64,000 bases of DNA from Burkholderiaceae bacterium (GTDB lineage Bacteria; Pseudomonadota; Gammaproteobacteria; Burkholderiales; Burkholderiaceae): contig CANFWB010000005.1 in NCBI GenBank assembly GCA_947450605.1, positions 1 to 64,000 on the forward strand, given 5' to 3'. The stretch's first letter is position 1; each line of letters starts with the position of its first letter. The notes beneath the pieces are model-generated. The model saw only the letters and a list, made by a program, of their open reading frames with translations. It was not told the origin of the DNA and ran no database searches. A program made the translations under genes and the position numbers. This document shows, one piece after another, positions 57,241 through 64,000 of the stretch.

Positions 57241-57717
57241 TTATTCGGACTGAGCGTCAGACTCCAGCTGCAGCACCTCACCACCCAATTCTTTTGCAAA
57301 TCGCTGAAAAAAATCATCCGCAATCTTTTTGGCAGAAGCGCTAATTAAACGGCCACCAATTTGCCCTAGCTTTCCCCCAATGGAGGCTTCGGTCGTATAG
57401 GAAATCAAAGTCCCACCTTCAACAACCTTCAACTCAACCCGCGAACGACCCTTAGCGAACCCTGCTGCGCCACCCGACCCTTCAAACGCCATCGAGCAGG
57501 ATTGATCGGGGATGACATCACTCAAAAGTAGCTTTCCAGAGAATCTGGCTCTAACAGGGCCAATCTTGAACATGACCTTGGCGTGTATCTCTTCTGGAGA
57601 GATGCGGCTAATTTCTTCACAGCCTGGAATCGACTTTGCCAGGACATCGATGTCGTTCAACCCCTTCCAAACGTCGGGGATTGGAGCGGCAATCAGCTGC
57701 TCGCCATTTAGTTCCAT
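57241..57717 (-). CDS. CoxG/SRPBCC family protein
   Basis: MELNGEQLIAAPIPDVWKGLNDIDVLAKSIPGCEEISRISPEEIHAKVMFKIGPVRARFSGK. Confidence 0.92.
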   Translation of the reverse strand: MELNGEQLIAAPIPDVWKGLNDIDVLAKSIPGCEEISRISPEEIHAKVMFKIGPVRARFSGKLLLSDVIPDQSCSMAFEGSGGAAGFAKGRSRVELKVVEGGTLISYTTEASIGGKLGQIGGRLISASAKKIADDFFQRFAKELGGEVLQLESDAQSE

Positions 57718-57760
57718 TACATCTCCTTGGGGTTTGTACGAATAGAGTCTTATCTACCAG

Positions 57761-57807
57761 TTGTTCAACAATGTACCATTATTTAACTTTTGGTCAATAA
57801 GGCCAAA
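57761..57807. promoter_or_regulatory. Candidate operators in the TetR/coxG divergent intergenic region
   Basis: TTGTT-C-AACAA (57761-57771) and TTTGG-N9-CCAAA (57789-57807), both inverted repeats. Confidence 0.45.
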
Positions 57808-57828
57808 TTCGGATAAACCCTGACACTA

Positions 57829-58533
57829 ATGAGTTTTGCTCAAGACCATATCTCTAGCAATAATGCCGTTACAGAAGTAGCTAAAACTGCTGCTCCTGCT
57901 CGTCGCAGAATGAGCACGACTGATCGCAAGCGCCAGATACTGGACCGTGCAATTCAGTACTTCGCTAAACATGGAATTGATGGTCAGCTCCGAAATCTAA
58001 CCAAGGGTCTCGGCGTTACACACACCCTGCTCTATCACTACTTCCCCACAAAGGATGCCTTAATCAAGGCGGTCTATGAAGATGTATTTGAGTCACGCTG
58101 GAAACCTGAATGGGAGCAACTACTAGACGATCCAAAATTGTCGCCTGAAGAAAAGTTGAATGCGTTCTATATCGACTACTCAAACACCGTTCTTACTTAT
58201 GACTTCGTACGCATTCTGATCTTCTCAGGCTTAAGCGATCATTCCATTAGCGACCGATTCTTTGAGTTATTGCGTGACCGCCTGTTGCCCCGCCTAATCC
58301 GTGAAACTCGCAAACACTGCGGTCGCAGCTCGCGCGTCAAGCCTTCGCAGCGGGAGTTGGAATTTTTAATGGGCCTGCATGGCGGCATCTTTTATATCGG
58401 GATGCGGCGCTGGATCTATGGTCAGGCAATTTATGACTCTGGCAACCCCAATACTGAGCAAGAGATTATTCAAGACCGTATTAGCTCCTACCTCATTTCA
58501 GCAAAAACTTTATTTACTACGGGTAAAAAATAA
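57829..58533 (+). CDS. TetR family transcriptional regulator
   Basis: RKRQILDRAIQYFAKHGIDGQLRNLTKGLGVTHTLLYHYFPTKDALIKAVYEDVF. Confidence 0.94.
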   Translation: MSFAQDHISSNNAVTEVAKTAAPARRRMSTTDRKRQILDRAIQYFAKHGIDGQLRNLTKGLGVTHTLLYHYFPTKDALIKAVYEDVFESRWKPEWEQLLDDPKLSPEEKLNAFYIDYSNTVLTYDFVRILIFSGLSDHSISDRFFELLRDRLLPRLIRETRKHCGRSSRVKPSQRELEFLMGLHGGIFYIGMRRWIYGQAIYDSGNPNTEQEIIQDRISSYLISAKTLFTTGKK

Positions 58534-58534
58534 A

Positions 58535-58993
58535 ATGACGAACTTAAGCCTAAATCACTTTTCCATCCGCAGTTTAGAGATTGAACAAACCACCAAGTTC
58601 TACAGTGAAATATTGGGCTTCACAGTTGGACCTCGCCCTGAATTTCCATTCCCGGGAGTCTGGCTATATAACGGCGATGAAAACGATTGGGCCAATGCAG
58701 TCTTACATTTAATTGCAATTGATAAAAATGATCCCAACGGTCTAAAGCAATATCTTGGCGAACGCGATCCCAGATCACTCTATGGTTCGGGAGCTATAGA
58801 TCACATCGCCTTTTTTGCCAAAGGTCTAGAGGCGAAGCTTGCTCTATTGGATAGGTTGGGCGTACCCTGCAGACAGCGCACGGTTCCGGTTCTCAAGCTA
58901 CATCAACTCTTTCTAGATGATCCCAATGGCATTGTGATTGAATTGAATTACCCAGCTGAAGAAAAATCAGCACTTGATGCCAAGAGTGCGTAA
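58535..58993 (+). CDS. VOC (glyoxalase/dioxygenase superfamily) protein
   Basis: MTNLSLNHFSIRSLEIEQTTKFYSEILGFTVGPRPEFPFPGVWLYNGD; IDHIAFFAKGLE; FLDDPNGIVIELNY; start re-called from 58379. Confidence 0.92.
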   Translation: MTNLSLNHFSIRSLEIEQTTKFYSEILGFTVGPRPEFPFPGVWLYNGDENDWANAVLHLIAIDKNDPNGLKQYLGERDPRSLYGSGAIDHIAFFAKGLEAKLALLDRLGVPCRQRTVPVLKLHQLFLDDPNGIVIELNYPAEEKSALDAKSA

Positions 58994-58999
58994 GCAAAG

Positions 59000-60238
59000 A
59001 TGGCCAAAATTCTTGTCATCGGTGGATCCTTGGGGGGCTTATTTGCAGCCAACATATTGCTGCGCCAAGGTCACGATGTCACCCTATTAGAGAAAGCACT
59101 TGGCTCTCTAGATGGGCGAGGCGCTGGGATCGTGACCCATGACGCGCTAGCAGATGCCTTGCGAGAAGCAGGCATTTCGGTTGATGGCAGCCTGGGCGTC
59201 TCCGTAACCAAGCGCGTTACCTTAGGAGTGGATGGCGAGAGTTTAGGTGAAATGCCACTCTCGCAAATCTTAACCTCATGGAGCCGCCTCTATCACCTTC
59301 TCAAAGAGAATTTTCCCAGCGAGCGCTACTTGCAGGGCAAGAATGTCAAGACCGTGAGTCAGGATGCTAGCGGTGTTCAGGTGACTTGCGAAAATGGCAG
59401 CTCTTATGAGGCGGAGCTACTGATTGCTTCGGATGGCATACGTTCAGCGGTTCGCGCACAAGTGGCACCAGAGATTCAGCCTGAATATGCGGGATACATC
59501 GCATGGCGAGGTGTTTGTGATGAAAGTCATTTATCTAACTACACCTTAGATACCCTCTTCAACTATTTTGGATTCTGCCTACCAAACGGCGAGCAAATGC
59601 TGGGTTATCCAGTTGCGGGATCTGGTAATGACACTAGGCCAGGTAAACGACGCTACAACTTTGTTTGGTATCGGCCCGCATCTGAAGACGGTGAACTAGT
59701 AAAACTCCTTACCGATGCTGATGGTCATAACTACCCTACTGGCATCCCTCCGCTAAAGGTGTCATGGAAACACATCTCCGACATGCGCAAAGTTGCTCGT
59801 GAGATTCTGGCGCCTCAATACGCAGAGATTCTAGAGAAAACAGCATCACCTTTCTTGCAGCCTATTTACGATGTTCGGTCAGAGCAAATCGTCTTTGGCA
59901 GAATTGCATTAATGGGTGATGCCGCTTTTGTTGGTCGCCCTCACGTCGGCATGGGTGTTACGAAAGCGGGAGATGAGGCAATAGTGATTGCGCGCCACAT
60001 CGCTCAATTGGGTGCAACTCCAGCAGCACTGGATGCTTATGGCAAAGAGCGCCTGGCACTTGGGCAGCAGGTAGTTGCAAGAGCGCAATACCTGGGCCGT
60101 TACATGCAAGCACAAGGTAGCAAAGGTACAAGAGATGGCAATAGCCTCCGCAGAAATGCAGATACGGTAATGGCGGAAACAGCCATTGATATCAGCACTT
60201 TGTTGGCAGAAGGAAAAGCAGTTCCAGAGTCGCATTAA
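59000..60238 (+). CDS. FAD-dependent monooxygenase resembling 2,6-dihydroxypyridine 3-monooxygenase
   Basis: VIGGSLGGLFAANILLRQGHDVTLLEK; GAGIVTHDALADALREAG; YAGYIAWRGVCDE; MGDAAFVGRPHVGMGVTKAGDEA. Confidence 0.8.
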   Translation: MAKILVIGGSLGGLFAANILLRQGHDVTLLEKALGSLDGRGAGIVTHDALADALREAGISVDGSLGVSVTKRVTLGVDGESLGEMPLSQILTSWSRLYHLLKENFPSERYLQGKNVKTVSQDASGVQVTCENGSSYEAELLIASDGIRSAVRAQVAPEIQPEYAGYIAWRGVCDESHLSNYTLDTLFNYFGFCLPNGEQMLGYPVAGSGNDTRPGKRRYNFVWYRPASEDGELVKLLTDADGHNYPTGIPPLKVSWKHISDMRKVAREILAPQYAEILEKTASPFLQPIYDVRSEQIVFGRIALMGDAAFVGRPHVGMGVTKAGDEAIVIARHIAQLGATPAALDAYGKERLALGQQVVARAQYLGRYMQAQGSKGTRDGNSLRRNADTVMAETAIDISTLLAEGKAVPESH

Positions 60239-60343
60239 GAAACCCTAGATGTTGAGTTGAGTATCACAAGATACATTCAGATAAGATTTATGAAATAAAA
60301 AAGTATTCTGATTAATAAACTGTTTTAAATGGAGGAGATAACC

Positions 60344-61579
60344 ATGAAACAAAAAGTAACGAATCAAACTAGAAGAACCATACTGATTGGTGGAGCTGCA
60401 GCAGCAAGCACCCCACTTTGGATGAATATGGCAAGCGCCCAATCGGAAACTATCAAGATTGGTTTTCCAACACCATTAACGGGTCCCTTCTCTGCCGAAG
60501 CGCAGGATCAAGTCAAGGCCGCTGAGTTAGCTATTAAAGAGTTCAATGATGCCGGCGGATTTAATGGTCGCAAAGCCGAGCTCTTGGTGCGGGACGACAA
60601 ACTCAACCCCGGTGAAGCTGCAACACGCACGCTGGAATTGATTGAAAAAGATAAGGTGAATTTTGTTGTAGGCTCACTTTCTGCTGCAACTCAGCTCTCA
60701 ATCAATGCTGTTTGTAAAGAACGTAAGGTTCTCTTCAATTCAATTAGTCAGTCTGATGCGATTAACGAAGCAAAGGATTGGAGTGTTTATACATTCCATG
60801 AAGCTCTCAATCCAACTATGACCGCTGGAGCAGTTGCACGCTACTCTATCCCACGTTTTGGCAAGAAAATTGTATTTTTAACTGCAGACTATGCTTATGG
60901 TCATGAGATGGTGCGCGCATTTGAACGTGCCGGCAAAGAAATGGGCGCTACTACATTGGCAGACATTCGCCATCCACTAGGCGCATCCGATTACTCCGCA
61001 TTCTTACCGCGTATCAAAGCCTTGAACCCGGATATCTTGGTGCTTTGTAATTTTGGTCGCGACCTCGTGAATGCCGCTAAACAATGTACTGACTTTGGCT
61101 TGAAATCCAGCATGAAGATTGTGACGCCAGTTCTACTCTATACATCCCGTCTTGCTGGTGGGCCAGAGGCTTTTGAAGGCATCATCGGCGGTACATCCTA
61201 CTACTGGGGTCTTGAGGATCGCATTCCAACAGCAAAAACATTTAATGACGCATTCCGCAAAATGTACAACGGCTCGGTACCATCTGATTACGGCGCACTA
61301 GGCTATGCTGGCGTGAAGAGTGTGCTGGCATCAATCAAGATTGCAAAATCTACAGAGACCATGAAGGTGGTTGGTGCAATGGAAAACCTCAAGTACGACT
61401 GGTATAAGGGTCCTGAGTACTACCGTAAGTGTGACCACCAAGCAGTTCAAACAGTCATCATTGTTGAATCCAAGTCAAAGAATATGAAAGATAAGTATGA
61501 CGTCTTTAATATTCTGACGATTGAACCGACTACCGAGAAGAATATGCGTAGTTGTGCGGAGCTGGGCCACAAGGCTTAA
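60344..61579 (+). CDS. Branched-chain amino acid-type ABC transporter substrate-binding protein
   Basis: RBS GGAGGAG at 60331; MKQKVTNQTRRTILIGGAAAAS Tat-like signal; IKIGFPTPLTGPFSAEAQDQVKAAELAIKEFNDAGGFNGRKAELLVRDDKLNPGEAATRTLELI. Confidence 0.93.
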   Translation: MKQKVTNQTRRTILIGGAAAASTPLWMNMASAQSETIKIGFPTPLTGPFSAEAQDQVKAAELAIKEFNDAGGFNGRKAELLVRDDKLNPGEAATRTLELIEKDKVNFVVGSLSAATQLSINAVCKERKVLFNSISQSDAINEAKDWSVYTFHEALNPTMTAGAVARYSIPRFGKKIVFLTADYAYGHEMVRAFERAGKEMGATTLADIRHPLGASDYSAFLPRIKALNPDILVLCNFGRDLVNAAKQCTDFGLKSSMKIVTPVLLYTSRLAGGPEAFEGIIGGTSYYWGLEDRIPTAKTFNDAFRKMYNGSVPSDYGALGYAGVKSVLASIKIAKSTETMKVVGAMENLKYDWYKGPEYYRKCDHQAVQTVIIVESKSKNMKDKYDVFNILTIEPTTEKNMRSCAELGHKA

Positions 61580-61590
61580 ATTTGAAATTT

Positions 61591-61655
61591 CAGGGCAGAT
61601 TTGCTGATTTGCCCTGGGCCCCTCCCCTGATACCGATGGTTGAAGGGGAGTTTTT
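61591..61655 (+). terminator. Two tandem hairpins, the second terminator-like, between SBP and permease genes
   Basis: CAGGGCA(61591)...TGCCCTG(61616), then CTCCCC(61622)...GGGGAG(61650) followed by TTTTT. Confidence 0.65.
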
Positions 61656-61667
61656 CTGAGTACATAT

Positions 61668-62552
61668 ATGACCGGTCTTACATTTGAACTTCTCTGCATG
61701 CAGTTGCTAACAGGGATTGCCCTGGGCAGCATCTACGCACTGCTAGCCCTGGGCTTGTGCCTTATTTTTGGCATGCTCAACGTGGTGAACTTCGCACATG
61801 GCGCCTTCTTCATGGTTGGCGCATTCATGGGCGTCTACTTCCTGGGTGTAACCGGTAACTTTTGGTTTAGCCTAATCCTCACCCCAATTGCTACCGGAGT
61901 ACTTGGACTGCTCACAGAACGCTTTCTAGTGCGCCCCTTATATGGTCGCGGCATTGACTACCCCCTACTCCTTACCTTTGGACTGTCCTATGTATTGATT
62001 GAGGCAATGCGCGTGACATTTGGCATTGAAGGTCTCCCATCCATCACTCCTGATGGACTTAAAGGCACGCTCGACGTTGGCTTTGGCTTCTTTCCCAAAT
62101 ACCGACTCTTCTTAATTGCAGCTACAGCAGTCATTATTTTTGCAGTCTGGTTCTTTATTCAAAAGACGCGTTATGGCCTCATCATCAAGGCTGGCGCTGC
62201 CGACCAAGAGATCGTCAAAGTATTAGGCGTAGACATTGCTAAGGTATGGCTCATGGTGTTTGGTCTTGGTTGCGCGATTGCCGGCCTCTCCGGAATACTG
62301 GCCTCACCCACCCGTTCCGTTAACCCAGAGATGGGTATTCCCATCTTGGCGGAGTCCTTTGTTGTGACAGTAGTTGGTGGTATGGGCTCACCCGTAGGAG
62401 CAGTGGTGGCAGGTCTATTGGTTGGCGTGGTTTACAGCCTCACCTCCCTCTTTTTCCCAGATCTTTCTGAACTATCTATTTTTGTTTTGATGGCAGTAGT
62501 CCTCTTAATTAGACCGCAAGGTTTATTTGGCAAAGCGGGGGCAATGGGCTAA
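61668..62552 (+). CDS. Branched-chain amino acid-type ABC permease (LivH-like)
   Basis: GIALGSIYALLALGLCLIFGMLNVVNFAHGAFFMVGAFMG; VVGGMGSPVGAVVAGLLVGVVYSL. Confidence 0.94.
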   Translation: MTGLTFELLCMQLLTGIALGSIYALLALGLCLIFGMLNVVNFAHGAFFMVGAFMGVYFLGVTGNFWFSLILTPIATGVLGLLTERFLVRPLYGRGIDYPLLLTFGLSYVLIEAMRVTFGIEGLPSITPDGLKGTLDVGFGFFPKYRLFLIAATAVIIFAVWFFIQKTRYGLIIKAGAADQEIVKVLGVDIAKVWLMVFGLGCAIAGLSGILASPTRSVNPEMGIPILAESFVVTVVGGMGSPVGAVVAGLLVGVVYSLTSLFFPDLSELSIFVLMAVVLLIRPQGLFGKAGAMG

Positions 62553-62565
62553 TCCCCGAATATTT

Positions 62566-63525
62566 ATGAAATCATTTTTCCAACTTATTGCACGTCATCG
62601 CGTACTGGCAAGCAGTCTTTTCTTGATGATCTTTCCATTCATCATGCCGTATGAAGCTCTTGCCATCAATATCTTGATCTTTGGCTTATTCGCCATGGGA
62701 TTCAATCTCTTATTTGGCTATATGGGTTTACTGTCCTTCGGACACGCAGCCTTTTTAGGAATCGGTAGCTACCTGACAGGGATTAGCATCGTCCACTACT
62801 CCATGCCATGGGGTGCCGCAATTTTGGTAGGCGTCATTGGCGCAGCGATTGGTGGACTCATCATGGGTTTCTTGGCTATTCGCACTAGGGGCATCTACTT
62901 CTCCATGGTGACCCTTGCTTTAGGTCAAATTGTTTTTTACGGCTTTTATAAGGCAGAAAGTTTGACCGGGGGAGAGAATGGGTTGCGTGGTGTGCGAGTT
63001 GACTCTTTTAATATCTTGGGCATTCCAGTGGATTTTCTAAATCCACTGATCAAGTACTACATCATTCTATTCTTTGTAGTCATTGCCATTTGGCTGATCT
63101 CGCGCATCCTCAACTCTCCATTAGGCTCAGTAATGGAAGCTATTCGTGAAAATGAAAAACGGGCAGCCGCCTGCGGATTTGATGTGACGCGGACAAAACT
63201 ACTTGTGTTTGTATTGTCAGCAGCGATCTGTGGATTAGCAGGCGCATTGCGAGCCCTACACCTCTCGATTGTGCCAATCGACTCTTTGCACTACCTGCAA
63301 TCAGGACAGGCGGTAATGATGAGTATTTTGGGTGGTATGGGCACCTTCTTTGGACCATTTGTTGGCGCCGCCGTCATGCTGTACTTGGAAGATGTGGTGA
63401 CTACCTTTACCAAACATTGGATGGCTGTTATTGGACTAGTCTTTATGTTCTTTGTATTGTTCTTCCCGAAAGGAATCTGGGGAACCATCTTGAGCAAGCT
63501 AAACATGAATCAGGATGCAAAATAA
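62566..63525 (+). CDS. Branched-chain amino acid-type ABC permease (LivM-like)
   Basis: GFNLLFGYMGLLSFGHAAFLGIGSYLTGI; LTGGENGLRGV; AIRENEKRAAACGFDVTRTKLLVFVLSAAICGLAGAL; start re-called to MKSFFQ. Confidence 0.94.
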   Translation: MKSFFQLIARHRVLASSLFLMIFPFIMPYEALAINILIFGLFAMGFNLLFGYMGLLSFGHAAFLGIGSYLTGISIVHYSMPWGAAILVGVIGAAIGGLIMGFLAIRTRGIYFSMVTLALGQIVFYGFYKAESLTGGENGLRGVRVDSFNILGIPVDFLNPLIKYYIILFFVVIAIWLISRILNSPLGSVMEAIRENEKRAAACGFDVTRTKLLVFVLSAAICGLAGALRALHLSIVPIDSLHYLQSGQAVMMSILGGMGTFFGPFVGAAVMLYLEDVVTTFTKHWMAVIGLVFMFFVLFFPKGIWGTILSKLNMNQDAK

Positions 63526-64000
63526 TGAGCAGCCCAAATCAAACCCCCATTCTTGAGGCTCGCAACGTCAGCAAGCGTTTTGGGAAATTCCAAGCCCTGC
63601 AGAATGTCTCCACAACATTTATGCCCGGGAGCCTCACAGCCATCATTGGCCCTAATGGCGCAGGCAAGAGTACATTCTTTAACGTCCTCAGTGGAGCCTT
63701 TCCTCCATCCAGCGGTCAAATCTTATTTAATGGCAAGGATATTACCGGCATGCAGCAGCATGAATTTGCACGCATCGGCATCTCGAAGAGCTTCCAGATT
63801 ACCAATGTCTTCAAACAATTGACGGTGCATGAGAATGTTCGTGTGGCAGCTCAAATGGAAACAGCTCGCTATAACTTTTTACGCAATGCTCAAAGCTACT
63901 CAGAGCCTATCGAGCTGGCGGACCAACTCCTGCGTCGCGTGAACCTGGAACATCTCCGCAATAAGAAAACAGGTGACCTGGCGCATGGACAACAACGCGC
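63525..64000 (+). CDS. Branched-chain amino acid-type ABC ATPase (LivG-like), truncated by window end
   Basis: Read by hand: MSSPNQTPILEARNVSKRFGKFQALQNVSTTFMPGSLTAIIGPNGAGKSTFFNVLSGAFPPSSGQILFNGKDITGM...; Walker A; no stop before 64000; not in ORF track. Confidence 0.94.
   Translation, partial: MSSPNQTPILEARNVSKRFGKFQALQNVSTTFMPGSLTAIIGPNGAGKSTFFNVLSGAFPPSSGQILFNGKDITGMQQHEFARIGISKSFQITNVFKQLTVHENVRVAAQMETARYNFLRNAQSYSEPIELADQLLRRVNLEHLRNKKTGDLAHGQQR

Noticed and set aside
53377-57717. Annotation as aerobic carbon monoxide dehydrogenase
   Set aside because: The large subunit lacks the AYxCSFR loop. CoxG/M/S-like neighbours occur with many Mo-hydroxylases
1-64000. CRISPR arrays, transposases, integrases, phage genes, toxin-antitoxin or restriction systems
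   Set aside because: None recognised on reading both strands. The gene order looks like stable chromosome
1-64000. tRNA or rRNA genes
   Set aside because: No cloverleaf with a T-loop GTTCRANNC motif or rRNA segment was noticed by eye. tRNAscan-SE/Infernal would be needed to exclude them formally

Overview
The window looks like ordinary, gene-dense chromosome of a betaproteobacterium. My guess is Burkholderiaceae, Polynucleobacter-like, from gene content and style only. I saw no rRNA, tRNA, CRISPR array, transposase or phage gene. About 70 protein genes are supportable, including several that the supplied ORF track lacks or starts too far upstream. Those are a 52-aa DUF5993-like gene beside dsbB, a 55-aa rubredoxin gene, a 58-aa membrane protein and an ABC ATPase truncated by the window end. 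Main accessory blocks: (i) feoAB with a near-consensus Fur box; (ii) a molybdate/tungstate cluster (ModA, ModE-like HTH plus PBP regulator, two tandem TupA-like proteins, a Mop molbindin) with no ABC permease or ATPase; (iii) five scattered Bug/TTT solute-binding proteins without TctA/TctB partners; (iv) a tcuAB-like block with a Bug protein and an FAA hydrolase; (v) a divergent OxyR-like / rubrerythrin-rubredoxin-rubredoxin reductase module; (vi) a molybdenum-hydroxylase cluster (CoxL/S/M/G-like) divergent from TetR, VOC protein, a 2,6-dihydroxypyridine-hydroxylase-like flavin monooxygenase and a branched-chain-type ABC importer. Block (vi) is the best candidate for an uncharacterised catabolic system, possibly for an N-heteroaromatic compound. 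All functional calls are from motif recognition by eye. No database search was run.
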